64,000 nt of DNA from Psychrosphaera aestuarii (GTDB taxonomy: Bacteria; Pseudomonadota; Gammaproteobacteria; Enterobacterales; Alteromonadaceae). Each line of letters starts with the position of its first letter. Positions within the stretch are counted from its first letter, which is position 1. The notes under the pieces are model-generated. The model had not been told where the DNA came from. It did no database searches and saw nothing but the letters and a program-made list of their open reading frames with translations. The stretch lies in assembly GCF_017948405.1 (NCBI RefSeq), contig NZ_CP072844.1, forward strand, positions 1,240,001 through 1,304,000. Direction: 5' to 3'. The position numbers and the translations under genes are program-made. Shown in pieces: positions 1-8,155 of this stretch.

Positions 1-54
1 TGGGTTGTTTGTCCAGAGACCATTACGAACGATTTCTTTCCATTCACTTGTCAT
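1..54 (-). CDS. rsxE: Electron transport complex subunit RsxE, N-terminal fragment
   Basis: Eighteen codons are visible before the window edge, beginning MTSEWKEIVRNGLWTNNP, which is the conserved start of RsxE/RnfE integral membrane subunits. The ATG lies one base after the rsxG stop codon, as expected for the last gene of an rsxABCDGE operon. RsxE is a membrane subunit of the ion-translocating Rsx/Rnf complex. Only the N-terminus is present, so nothing can be said about the rest of the protein. Confidence 0.85.
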   Translation of the reverse strand, partial: MTSEWKEIVRNGLWTNNP

Positions 55-55
55 A

Positions 56-718
56 TTAGTTTTTCACCTCAATGGATACGCACTCATTTGGCAACGAAAA
101 AATATCATCAAATTGTTGTGATGTATTGAATATGCTTTGACGTAACTGATTGACGATTGCCCTAGGGGTAATTGTCGCACCAGTAAATTGATCAAACTGA
201 CCGCCATCTTTTTTCACGAACCATTTTGAATCAGATTCACTTTTTACGGTTTTACCGTTGAAGTCGAGCACCCAATTTGATTTTTCTAGTTCAATTTTAT
301 CGCCAAGCCCAGGAGTCTCTTGGTGAGCTATGGAGCGGACGCCTTGTACTTCGCCGGTGGCATTTATAGCGACCATCACTTCAATACGGCCGTTGTAACC
401 TTGTTTTGTTTGGGTTTGAAATATAAGAGCGTACGGCTCGTCATTTAATGTAGCTCGGTAGACCTTGGACGGCTTATTTATCCCAGTAATACTCGCGTCG
501 TTGATTGATGTACAGTTTTCTAAAGGGTTATTATCAAATTTGTCTTGGTTCAAAACTTGGGTTAGCTTTCGTAGAATATCTTGTTGCTTTTGCTCTTCTA
601 TAACTGGCGCGGTAATGATGTGGGTAACCGCAACAAATAATGTACAAACAGCTGCAAAAGCAGTGAGAAGCAATGCGTTTTTTTTACTTTTTATAAGAGC
701 AATATTATTTTCTGTCAT
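56..718 (-). CDS. rsxG: Electron transport complex subunit RsxG (FMN-binding)
   Basis: A 220-residue protein with one N-terminal membrane helix (about residues 15-37) followed by a periplasmic FMN-binding domain. The motif QFTGATITPRA near residues 177-187 contains the S/T-G-A-T signature, and Thr182 is the expected site of covalent FMN attachment through phosphate. In Rsx/Rnf complexes this subunit passes electrons within the membrane machine that drives ferredoxin- or NADH-linked redox reactions; in enterics the complex keeps SoxR reduced. It sits 5 bp after rsxD and 1 bp before rsxE in a tight operon. Length matches the family. Confidence 0.95.
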   Translation of the reverse strand: MTENNIALIKSKKNALLLTAFAAVCTLFVAVTHIITAPVIEEQKQQDILRKLTQVLNQDKFDNNPLENCTSINDASITGINKPSKVYRATLNDEPYALIFQTQTKQGYNGRIEVMVAINATGEVQGVRSIAHQETPGLGDKIELEKSNWVLDFNGKTVKSESDSKWFVKKDGGQFDQFTGATITPRAIVNQLRQSIFNTSQQFDDIFSLPNECVSIEVKN

Positions 719-723
719 GTTAT

Positions 724-1785
724 TTACCTCTTATGGCCGTAAACCGTCGGTTGCGTGTAATGGTCAATCAACGGAACACACATATTTGCAAGTAAAACAG
801 CAAAGGCCACGCCATCCGGATATCCACCCCATTGACGAATAATAAATATAAGCGCGCCTATTATGGCACCAAAAACAAGCCGGCCTTTAGCAGTGGTAGA
901 AGCCGAAACAGGATCCGTTGCAATAAAAAATGCTCCCAGCATTGTTGCGCCAGTAAACAACTGTTGTACAGGCGGGTAGGTGCTGTCTGCGCCAACGGCA
1001 GATGAAATAAAAGATAGCAAAAACAGCGTAATGAGAATGGAAAGTGGAATATGCCAACGAATAATGCCTTGTTTAAGCAGTAATAACCCACCTAGTAAAT
1101 ATGCGGCGTTTACCCACTGTGATCCGACTCCTCCATATTCACCATAAATTGGTAATGCTAACACCTCAGATACGGTTTGTTGCTGTGCCAATGATGTTTT
1201 AAATTGATCAAGTGGAGTAGCCATTGTGGTGCCATCTGCCAACATGCTAAGTTGCTGAAGGTTATAACCTTCAAAACTAAAACCGGTAAAGATGACCCAA
1301 GCAGTATCAGCAAGAGACAATGAGTGCAGTAACAGTGGCTGAATAGGTTGCCAACTCGTCATAGCAACAGGAAAAGAGATAAGCAGTACAACATAGCCCG
1401 CCATCGCAGGGTTGAAAAGGTTAAAGCCTAATCCGCCATATAGTTGTTTTACAATGATAATAGCGAAGGCGACACCAATCACACTTATCCACCAAGGTGC
1501 TAAAGGCGGAATACTAAGTGCTAGTAACACGCCTGTTAATACCGCTGAACCATCGGATAGTGTACGACGAATTCTTTTTTCTCGTAGGCTTAAAACAATA
1601 GCTTCACTAAGTACGGCTACCACAATACACAGTACAAGTTGAACAAGTGAGCCCCAACCATAAAAATATAATTGAGCGATAAACCCAGGAATCGTGGCAT
1701 AACTCACCATTCGCATGACCTGGTTTGTTGTCATTCCCATGGCACCGTGTGGTGAGCTTTTAAACATGCTAGAAAATATAGTCAT
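724..1785 (-). CDS. rsxD: Electron transport complex subunit RsxD
   Basis: A 353-residue polytopic membrane protein of the NqrB/RnfD family. Hydrophobic segments run through the whole chain (for example about 30-65, 80-145 and 220-340). The motif LADGTTMATPLDQF at about 182-195 places a Thr at position 187, matching the Thr that carries covalent FMN in RnfD; the preceding residues are D-G-T rather than the usual S-G-A. Its start codon overlaps the final base of rsxC, so translation is probably coupled. The product works with RsxG as a flavoprotein half of the membrane complex. Confidence 0.94.
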   Translation of the reverse strand: MTIFSSMFKSSPHGAMGMTTNQVMRMVSYATIPGFIAQLYFYGWGSLVQLVLCIVVAVLSEAIVLSLREKRIRRTLSDGSAVLTGVLLALSIPPLAPWWISVIGVAFAIIIVKQLYGGLGFNLFNPAMAGYVVLLISFPVAMTSWQPIQPLLLHSLSLADTAWVIFTGFSFEGYNLQQLSMLADGTTMATPLDQFKTSLAQQQTVSEVLALPIYGEYGGVGSQWVNAAYLLGGLLLLKQGIIRWHIPLSILITLFLLSFISSAVGADSTYPPVQQLFTGATMLGAFFIATDPVSASTTAKGRLVFGAIIGALIFIIRQWGGYPDGVAFAVLLANMCVPLIDHYTQPTVYGHKR

Positions 1786-3830
1786 TAGGTATCACTTTTC
1801 GATTTTTTTGCTTTAGCTTTGGCTATAGCAGCTGCAACTTTTTGCTTTCGTATTTGTTCAGGTGTTAGTGCCTCTGGTTGGGCTTCTTGCAGAATATCAC
1901 TTGATTCTGTCGCTTTAGTTTTAGTCTCTGAACTTTCAGCTTCTGAACTAACAGTGTCAGTAGCTGCTACTGTCTTGGGATCAGAGGCGACACTTTCTTG
2001 TTTTTTCTGTTTAGCTCTCGCAATCGCGGCCGCAACTTTTGCTTTACGCTTTTGCTCTTCAGTCAGCTGCTCATTGTCACGGTGATTAGCTTTCTCTTGT
2101 TTAGCTGTTTGTGTTGCCTCTGGAGTCTCTACTAGTGCAGAGTCTTCATCGTCCTGTTTTTCTGCTATTTGTTTTGCTGCTTTTTTGGCTTTCGCGCGAG
2201 CGATGGCTTCCGCTACCTTGTCTTTATTGGCATTAGGCACAACTTTAGCTTCTGAATCCGATACGTTTGCGGTGGAGTCATTTTGGCTTTGTTTTTTCGC
2301 TTTTGCTCTTGCCAGCGCGGCTGCAATTTTATCTTTCGCACTTGTGTCTTTTTCTAGAGCTTTGGCGCGTTTTTCTGCAGATGCCTTATGTTTTTCGAGT
2401 CGCTCTTGCTTCTCACGCTCCAAACGTTCCTGGCGTTGTTCAAATCGAATTCGTGCTTTCTCAGACTTGATTTTTTCTTGTTCTGCTTCTCTAATTTCAG
2501 CTTTGCTGGTTCGATAATACTGAACTAACGGGATTTGACTTGGGCAAACATAAGCACAAGCGCCGCACTCAATACAATCAAAGAGATTATATTCTGAGAG
2601 TTTGTCATGATCTTTGGCTTTCGCAAACCACTGAAGCTGCTGAGGTAGAAGTTCAGCTGGACAAGCATCAGCGCACAAGCCGCAACGAATACATGCTTGC
2701 TCGTCGCCTTGTGGTGGCAACTTTTTAGCTGATGGCGCTAGAATACAGTTTGTCGTTTTTACCACAGGCATACTGGTATCAAGTATGGCAAACCCCATCA
2801 TAGGGCCACCCATAATGATGCGTTGCTGTTTTTCTGCTTTAAAGTCAGCAAACGTTAATAGATCTTGTACGGGAGTGCCAAGTTTGGCCCAAACATTTTG
2901 AGGTTTGTTAAGCGTTTCGCCAGTAATAGTAACAACTCGCTGAGTTAGTGGGAGGCCATCTATTATCGCTTCCTTTACCGCGAATGCAGTTCCAACGTTT
3001 TGCATAACGATACCTAAGTCAGCGGGTATCTTGCCACTAGGTACTTGCATGCCAGTTAACAGTTGTATTAATTGTTTTTCGCCACCAGAAGGGTATTTTG
3101 TTGGTACAACTCGTATTTCAATATTTTCAAATTCTTTGGCTGCTTTTTTCATAGCATCAACAGCGTCAGGTTTGTTGTCTTCGATAGCGACAATACAAAC
3201 TTTACTTTGCAAAACATGTTGAAGAATTAAAGCACCTTCGATAATTTCGGCACTATATTGCTTCATTAGCGTATCGTCAGCGGTTATATATGGCTCACAT
3301 TCCACACCGTTTAGAATAAGCACATCTATATCTTGAGTCGGGTGCATTTTGATATGAGTTGGAAATCCGGCACCACCCATGCCACTGATGCCCATTCTTT
3401 TAATCTGCTCAACAAGCTCAAATTTTTCTACTGTTTGCCAGTTATCTATTTTTTGTGGCTCTACCGATTGTTGTAATTCATCGGCTTCTATAATAACCGA
3501 AAGCTCTGGTTTTGCTGATGGATGGGCAGATACATGCGGTGCTATTGCGATGACTCTTCCTGCTACCGGAGCGTGGACCGGTACCGTCATCGTTAAATTT
3601 GCGGCGGTTAAAGGCTGGTTTGCTAAAACTTGTTCGCCGACGGTAACAATAACGTCGTCAACAGAGCCTATGTGCTGTTTTACCGGTACATAATACTTTT
3701 TACTTAACGGCAAGTTTATAATTGGCGTTTGGTTAGACAGTTCTTTTTGTTCAGGCGGATGAATTCCACCGGGAAATGTCCAGATTTTCTGAAGTTTAAT
3801 TTGTTCTAACAAACTTAATTCTGATTGCAA
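1785..3830 (-). CDS. rsxC: Electron transport complex subunit RsxC (iron-sulfur, NADH/flavin-binding type)
   Basis: A 681-residue peripheral subunit. The N-terminus GGIHPPEQK is the RnfC barrel-sandwich start. A glycine-rich MGGAGFPTH (about 151-159) is the nucleotide/flavin-binding signature shared with NuoF. Two 4Fe-4S motifs follow at about 380-390 (CIRCGLCADAC) and 419-429 (CIECGACAYVC). After residue 440 the chain becomes a charged coiled-coil and then a Lys/Ala-rich tail carrying four copies of a VAAAIARAKAKK-like unit at about 501-513, 538-550, 598-610 and 664-676. Such tails occur in gammaproteobacterial RsxC and vary in length. Operon partner of rsxB, 35 bp away. Confidence 0.95.
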   Translation of the reverse strand: MQSELSLLEQIKLQKIWTFPGGIHPPEQKELSNQTPIINLPLSKKYYVPVKQHIGSVDDVIVTVGEQVLANQPLTAANLTMTVPVHAPVAGRVIAIAPHVSAHPSAKPELSVIIEADELQQSVEPQKIDNWQTVEKFELVEQIKRMGISGMGGAGFPTHIKMHPTQDIDVLILNGVECEPYITADDTLMKQYSAEIIEGALILQHVLQSKVCIVAIEDNKPDAVDAMKKAAKEFENIEIRVVPTKYPSGGEKQLIQLLTGMQVPSGKIPADLGIVMQNVGTAFAVKEAIIDGLPLTQRVVTITGETLNKPQNVWAKLGTPVQDLLTFADFKAEKQQRIIMGGPMMGFAILDTSMPVVKTTNCILAPSAKKLPPQGDEQACIRCGLCADACPAELLPQQLQWFAKAKDHDKLSEYNLFDCIECGACAYVCPSQIPLVQYYRTSKAEIREAEQEKIKSEKARIRFEQRQERLEREKQERLEKHKASAEKRAKALEKDTSAKDKIAAALARAKAKKQSQNDSTANVSDSEAKVVPNANKDKVAEAIARAKAKKAAKQIAEKQDDEDSALVETPEATQTAKQEKANHRDNEQLTEEQKRKAKVAAAIARAKQKKQESVASDPKTVAATDTVSSEAESSETKTKATESSDILQEAQPEALTPEQIRKQKVAAAIAKAKAKKSKSDT

Positions 3831-3865
3831 AATCTAACCTTTGGCGTCTAAAAATGGGTTGAAAA

Positions 3866-4423
3866 TCATTCTACGTTTTTGATTGGAATTAATGGATCAT
3901 TCCACTTCCAATGAGTCAACGGTGACTGAACAGGCACCATATCAATACAGTCTACGGGACAAGGCTCGACACATAAGTCACAGCCAGTGCACTCGTCGAC
4001 TATTACGGTATGCATAACTTTTGATGCGCCAACAATTGCATCAACAGGGCAGGCTTGAATACATTTAGTACAGCCGATACATTCATCTTCTCGAATATAA
4101 GCGACTTTTTTAACATCTTCTTCACCATGTGCTTCATCAAGCGGTTTTGGATCGACGCCCATTAATTCGGCTATGTTTTTTATCGTAGCTTCGCCACCTG
4201 GAGGGCATTTATTTATTTCATCACCATTTGCGATCGCTTCAGCATATGGTTTACAGCCAGGGTAACCGCATTGGCCGCATTGAGTTTGTGGCAGTAAATC
4301 GTTAAGTTGGTCGACTAATGGATCTGCTTCAACTTTGAATCGTTCTGAAGCGTAGCCTAGTAGAGCACCAAAAATGATTGCTAAAACAACTAAGGCAACA
4401 AGGGAAAATATAAGAATATTCAT
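3866..4423 (-). CDS. rsxB: Electron transport complex subunit RsxB (ferredoxin-type)
   Basis: A 185-residue protein with an N-terminal membrane anchor (about 3-24), then a four-Cys Fe-S domain with CGQCGYPGC (about 49-57) and a later Cys at about 73. Two 4Fe-4S ferredoxin motifs follow, [12 protein letters not shown] (about 115-126) and [12 protein letters not shown] (about 145-156). This is the classic RnfB/RsxB order, serving as the electron relay between the soluble side and the membrane flavoproteins. Its first base overlaps the last base of rsxA, so the two are translationally coupled. Confidence 0.96.
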   Translation of the reverse strand: MNILIFSLVALVVLAIIFGALLGYASERFKVEADPLVDQLNDLLPQTQCGQCGYPGCKPYAEAIANGDEINKCPPGGEATIKNIAELMGVDPKPLDEAHGEEDVKKVAYIREDECIGCTKCIQACPVDAIVGASKVMHTVIVDECTGCDLCVEPCPVDCIDMVPVQSPLTHWKWNDPLIPIKNVE

Positions 4424-5004
4424 TAGAACGACACCAAGCCAGCAAAGCCTAAAAACGCTAACGACATTAATCCTGCCGTAATCATTGCAATGGCCGAGCC
4501 TTTAAAAGGACTTGGGACATCAGCGGCCGCTAAGCGCTCACGCATTGCAGCGAATAATATTAATACTAATGAAAAGCCAGCCGCCGCACCAAAACCATAA
4601 ACAATAGATTGAGTGAAGTTATGCTCTGCGTTTACATTAAGTAACGCAACCCCTAGTACTGCGCAATTAGTGGTAATTAAGGGTAAAAAGATGCCAAGTA
4701 AACGGTATAGCTTAGGACTTGTTTTATGTACAACCATTTCAGTAAATTGAACAACAACAGCAATTACTAATATAAAAGCAATGGTACGAAGAAACTCTAG
4801 TTCTAAAGGCTGCAAAATATAACTATTGATTAAATAGCTAGTCATGGAGGCAAGGGTCAACACAAACGTTGTTGCCATCGCCATTCCTAATGCCGTTTCT
4901 ATTTTGCTAGACACACCCATAAAAGGGCATAGTCCTAAGAACTTAACGAGCACAAAATTATTGACGAGCACGGTACTGACGAGTAGTAAAAAGTATTCAG
5001 TCAT
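4423..5004 (-). CDS. rsxA: Electron transport complex subunit RsxA
   Basis: A 193-residue, very hydrophobic membrane protein with about six helices. The start [20 protein letters not shown] and the segment [10 protein letters not shown] are hallmark RsxA/RnfA sequences, and [20 protein letters not shown] lies mid-chain. RnfA and RnfE are paralogous, inverted membrane subunits thought to hold an Fe-S centre between them. This is the first gene of the operon read leftward; its promoter should lie in the 5005-5090 interval, where I could not pick a convincing -35/-10 pair. Confidence 0.96.
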   Translation of the reverse strand: MTEYFLLLVSTVLVNNFVLVKFLGLCPFMGVSSKIETALGMAMATTFVLTLASMTSYLINSYILQPLELEFLRTIAFILVIAVVVQFTEMVVHKTSPKLYRLLGIFLPLITTNCAVLGVALLNVNAEHNFTQSIVYGFGAAAGFSLVLILFAAMRERLAAADVPSPFKGSAIAMITAGLMSLAFLGFAGLVSF

Positions 5005-5094
5005 TAGATTCAGCTATAAAATAATAATACAGATATTATCCTTTTTTATGTGGCTTTTAACAACATACGAATTGTAAGGATATTTCGATTACAT

Positions 5095-5122
5095 AAAAAA
5101 AAGCGCCGTATTTGACGCTTTT
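5095..5122 (-). terminator. Rho-independent terminator after the LapD-like gene
   Basis: On the minus strand a stem AAAAGCG/CGCTTTT (5122-5116 with 5105-5099) is followed by a run of T. It lies about 20 bp past the stop codon of the LapD-like gene, and so separates it from the rsx operon downstream on the same strand. Confidence 0.75.
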
Positions 5123-5144
5123 AAATCAACAAGCTCTATTTTTA

Positions 5145-7076
5145 TTATAATGGTGCTGGTTTACCTATGTAATAACCTTGGCAACCATCAACAAATAGTT
5201 TTTCCAACACGTGTTTTTCTTCTTGTGTTTCGACACATTCAGCCAATACATTTACGCCTATGCGGTGAGATAAATCGACAATCATTCGAATGAAGTATTG
5301 ATTATTCTTTTCATCAGCGATATCTCGCGTGTAGCTTCCGTCTAACTTAATAAAATCAGGCTTCAACTCTTGGAAAAATTTAAATGAAGTGATCCCGACA
5401 CCAAATTTTTCTACGGTTACTCGCGAACCTGCTCTGTGAAGCATGTCTATAAAACGACGTGACGAATTTACATTTTGTTGTAAACCAAACTCAGATATTT
5501 CAAAAATTAGTTTAGTGGCTAAATTCGCTTCTTTTAATAAGCGCCTTTCTAACCAGATCATAAACTGGTCGTTGTGTGCAGATGCTGGAGAAATGTTAAT
5601 ACCAAAAAATTTATCAGCCATGTTCTTTGTTTTAATAATTTCAAAGACTTTCTCAACAATCATACGATCAATATCAACGACGCGATTCAACTTTTCCGCC
5701 ATTGCTAAAAATGAGGCGGTTGGTAGCATTTGACCATCATCAAGCTTAAATCTTGAGTACACCTCTGTGTAGGCTTTACTACTTCGATTCGCTGCATTAA
5801 TTGGTTGAAACAAAAGCGTGACGTTAGCTTTTTGAATAACCTCATCAATAATATTACGCCAGTTTTGATTACCAAACGCAGATGTTGAACTTTGTTGTAA
5901 ATTAGAGTCTTTTTGAATATGCCACGCGTTAACGTGTTTAGTTTGAGCAAGACTAATGGCAGTATCGGCAGCCGCAAGCAATTCACCCAAAGGCTTATCT
6001 TTTCCATAACTAACAATTCCCGTACTACCAATCGCTGATAGCTCAGATGCGCGCATGAACTCATTTAATCTCGAGTGAATGTTTTGTGCCATAGAGTCGG
6101 CTTCTTTGATAGTTATGTTAGGAATTATCATGCCAAAATCTGAGCCATTTAACCGGTAAATAGTCGCGCCGTTATAAGTATGAATAACTTTAGAAAGGAT
6201 CTCAGACAGACCTTTTATGTACTTGTCGCCTTCTTGATAGCCTTTAGATTGATTAATATGTTGCAACTCAGTGGCCCTAAGTAAAGCTAGTACGCCAAAC
6301 GGAGCCTGTTTGTCAGAGTTTATTATCTCTGATTCAAAGTATTCTACAAAACGAGTACGATTTGGCAGGTTAGTTAAACTATCTTTAAAGGCTTCTATTT
6401 TTAATTCAGACGATGATTTTTCAAATTCACTTAAAGTATTGTTTACAAATTTGCCTAAACGTTTAAGTGCTGAAATTGTTGCACCAAACTGCAGCGGGAA
6501 TTTTTTGAAAGTATCACTATTGTCGATAGGTTTATTTTTAGAAATTTTGGTAATAACCTCAGCGATAAGCTCTGACGTTTGGGTAAACGTCACCTTCACA
6601 AACGATTTAAATAAACCAAAGCTAACCAATATTACGATAACAGGAAGAAAAAATAGCCCTAAAAAGACATCGAATAATGGCGCTAATACCGCAGCGTAAC
6701 TTGAATGAAATTTTATAATTAGATTACCGCTGTTTGTTGCAACAGTGCGAGGCTTTGTGTACAAGTCGACCTCAACTAACAGTGTTGCTAGGGTAGGGCG
6801 AACAGCAGAAGTGTCATCAAAACTATATAGTTGGTTACCTTCGCGATCTTTGATTAACAAGGATTCTAAATCGATTGCATCTTTAAGTTGTTTCGAAAGT
6901 ACTTTTGCATCGCCTGTAATATTATTATCAGCAAGTACCTGCACCAACTTAGTATTCTCAATTTGCTGTTGTTCAATCAACGCGGACGTCATAAATAGTC
7001 CAACAATAACAACAATTAGCCCAATAAATATTCCACTAACGAACTGAATAACAAGCAGATTTCTCAGCTTATTCAT
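5145..7076 (-). CDS. LapD-like membrane protein with degenerate GGDEF and EAL domains
   Basis: The ATG at 7076 is preferred over one 24 bases upstream because an AGGAGC ribosome-binding site sits 4 bases before it. The 643-residue product has a membrane helix at about 9-30, a periplasmic segment to about 128, a second helix at about 130-155, a HAMP-like linker, a GGDEF domain (about 230-390) and an EAL domain (about 415-643). The GGDEF signature reads NGSDF (310-314), so cyclase activity is unlikely. In the EAL domain the EAL triplet is EVY (438-440) and the DDFG motif is EKFG (556-559), so hydrolysis is unlikely too. This matches LapD/CsrD-type receptors that bind cyclic-di-GMP and signal across the membrane; no LapG protease gene is adjacent. 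Confidence 0.85.
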   Translation of the reverse strand: MNKLRNLLVIQFVSGIFIGLIVVIVGLFMTSALIEQQQIENTKLVQVLADNNITGDAKVLSKQLKDAIDLESLLIKDREGNQLYSFDDTSAVRPTLATLLVEVDLYTKPRTVATNSGNLIIKFHSSYAAVLAPLFDVFLGLFFLPVIVILVSFGLFKSFVKVTFTQTSELIAEVITKISKNKPIDNSDTFKKFPLQFGATISALKRLGKFVNNTLSEFEKSSSELKIEAFKDSLTNLPNRTRFVEYFESEIINSDKQAPFGVLALLRATELQHINQSKGYQEGDKYIKGLSEILSKVIHTYNGATIYRLNGSDFGMIIPNITIKEADSMAQNIHSRLNEFMRASELSAIGSTGIVSYGKDKPLGELLAAADTAISLAQTKHVNAWHIQKDSNLQQSSTSAFGNQNWRNIIDEVIQKANVTLLFQPINAANRSSKAYTEVYSRFKLDDGQMLPTASFLAMAEKLNRVVDIDRMIVEKVFEIIKTKNMADKFFGINISPASAHNDQFMIWLERRLLKEANLATKLIFEISEFGLQQNVNSSRRFIDMLHRAGSRVTVEKFGVGITSFKFFQELKPDFIKLDGSYTRDIADEKNNQYFIRMIVDLSHRIGVNVLAECVETQEEKHVLEKLFVDGCQGYYIGKPAPL

Positions 7077-7248
7077 GTTTGCTCCTCGGTTGAAAAACAT
7101 AATTTGGGCTGCAAGAATGGCTAGCCGAAATAATGATGAAATTCAAAGATCTTTATATAGACGTATTAAATCAGAAAAAATTAGTTAAATAAACAATTTA
7201 GAGATGATAAAGCTTACAAGAAAGAAGGAATTGGATTTGGAGTTTTAT

Positions 7249-7325
7249 TGGCTCCCCCTCCCCGACTCGAACGGGGGACCTGCGGATTAACAGTCCGTCG
7301 CTCTAACCAACTGAGCTAAGGGGGA
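7249..7325 (-). tRNA. tRNA-Asn (GTT), copy 3 in transcription order
   Basis: On the minus strand a 77-nt cloverleaf runs from TCCCCCTTAGCTC to an encoded CCA. The acceptor stem is TCCCCCT/AGGGGGA, the anticodon loop is CTGTTAA (anticodon GTT) and the T-loop is TTCGAGT. It is identical to the other two copies. Confidence 0.97.
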
Positions 7326-7347
7326 ACAATAAAATTGATTTACGAAA

Positions 7348-7424
7348 TGGCTCCCCCTCCCCGACTCGAACGGGGGACCTGCGGATTAACAGTCCGTCGC
7401 TCTAACCAACTGAGCTAAGGGGGA
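7348..7424 (-). tRNA. tRNA-Asn (GTT), copy 2 in transcription order
   Basis: This gene is identical over all 77 nt to the neighbouring copies, with anticodon GTT and encoded CCA. It is separated from the next copy downstream by 22 bp and from the upstream copy by 35 bp, so the three are probably one transcript. Confidence 0.97.
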
Positions 7425-7459
7425 ATTTCGTAATAGTAGTAATTGATTACCACTTAAAG

Positions 7460-7536
7460 TGGCTCCCCCTCCCCGACTCGAACGGGGGACCTGCGGATTA
7501 ACAGTCCGTCGCTCTAACCAACTGAGCTAAGGGGGA
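7460..7536 (-). tRNA. tRNA-Asn (GTT), copy 1 in transcription order
   Basis: This is the promoter-proximal gene of three identical tRNA-Asn(GTT) genes on the minus strand, 77 nt with encoded CCA. A stable-RNA type promoter lies 42-70 bp upstream. Confidence 0.97.
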
Positions 7537-7577
7537 ACTACATGTTATTGAGTAATAGTGCTCAACAACGGGGCGCA

Positions 7578-7606
7578 ATGTTAATTACAGGACTCTTTAC
7601 TGTCAA
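7578..7606 (-). promoter_or_regulatory. Promoter of the tRNA-Asn operon
   Basis: On the minus strand a perfect -35 TTGACA (7606-7601) is followed after 17 bp by TAACAT (7583-7578) and then a GC-rich discriminator, GCGCCCCG. This layout is typical of stringently controlled stable RNA promoters. The expected start is about 35 bp upstream of the first tRNA. Confidence 0.8.
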
Positions 7607-7772
7607 CCTTATTTTGTTGTGAAGTTTAACATTTTTGTCTGTTTGTTCACGGATTGAGCAGATATAAAAGGGTGGTTTTATTATTGTTCGAAAAACAGCT
7701 TGTTTTGGTACAAAAATTGAACTTGTGTTGGTCCGATGATCCTTAACTTAACAAATTCAAGGTCTGTAGCTT

Positions 7773-7797
7773 GTTATCCACTGTTTCTGTGGATAAC
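7773..7797. promoter_or_regulatory. Inverted pair of DnaA-box-like sites
   Basis: A perfect 9-bp inverted repeat, GTTATCCAC-N7-GTGGATAAC. The right arm contains TGTGGATAA, an exact reverse complement of the DnaA consensus TTATCCACA; the left arm gives TTATCCACT, one mismatch. There is no following T-run, so a terminator is unlikely. A third weaker match, TGTGTACAA (reverse TTGTACACA), lies at 7980-7988. Binding by DnaA is inferred. Confidence 0.55.
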
Positions 7798-7976
7798 TCT
7801 GTGAGTTATATTGTAATATAATCTCCGAGGCCAATAGAACCGTGTGTCAATAGGATCGGTGTTGTTTTTATTAAATTTTTAACTATTTTAATGAAATCAA
7901 AGGTTTAACATGGTTATTGCGTTTTTTTTGTTGTCTTGGTTTGATTTTTGAGCGGCCTGCTAAGGTTCTGGATTAG

Positions 7977-7996
7977 ACCTGTGTACAATGTCAGTA
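7977..7996 (+). promoter_or_regulatory. Probable LexA (SOS) box upstream of the MATE-uvrB unit
   Basis: ACCTGTGTACAATGTCAGTA contains CTGT at 7979-7982, and CTG-N10-CAG spacing is exact. It matches 12 of 20 positions of the enteric LexA consensus and overlaps TACAAT (7984-7989), a possible -10 element. uvrB is a known SOS gene in enterics, which supports the call, but the box is about 160 bp ahead of the transporter gene and 1.5 kb ahead of uvrB. Confidence 0.5.
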
Positions 7997-8155
7997 TTTT
8001 TTACAGAAAAACAAAAATAATTCTTGAAATTAGTTAAAAAATGGTTTTCTTTTGTTGTCCCTAAGTTTAAAGATCAAAAATAGTTAAAATGAAGGGTGAA
8101 CAGAACAGAAACATTCTTTAGAATAGCTTTTTTACAACCTGTTTATATGGAACCT

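Larger units (their letters stand above)
7537..8095. other. Gene-free interval between the tRNA-Asn cluster and the MATE-uvrB unit
   Basis: About 560 bp with no credible gene. It holds the minus-strand tRNA promoter (7578-7606), an inverted pair of DnaA-box-like sequences (7773-7797) and a LexA-box-like site overlapping a TACAAT hexamer (7977-7996). The stretch between 7800 and 8090 is very AT-rich. The longest plus-strand ATG reading frame noticed encodes only 13 residues (7910-7951) and is not called. Confidence 0.8.

Noticed and set aside
1800..2330. A CRISPR-like or microsatellite repeat
   Set aside because: The repetition comes from in-frame Lys/Ala codons of the RsxC tail with unequal spacing, not from DNA repeats with uniform spacers.
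7910..7951. A 13-codon ATG frame that could be a leader peptide
   Set aside because: No attenuator structure, no conserved motif and a position far from the next gene; random occurrence is likely.
7537..8095. A chromosomal replication origin (oriC)
   Set aside because: Only one exact DnaA box and its inverted partner are present, with no adjoining mnmG, mioC, dnaA or rpmH genes. A regulatory or titration site is the more modest reading.
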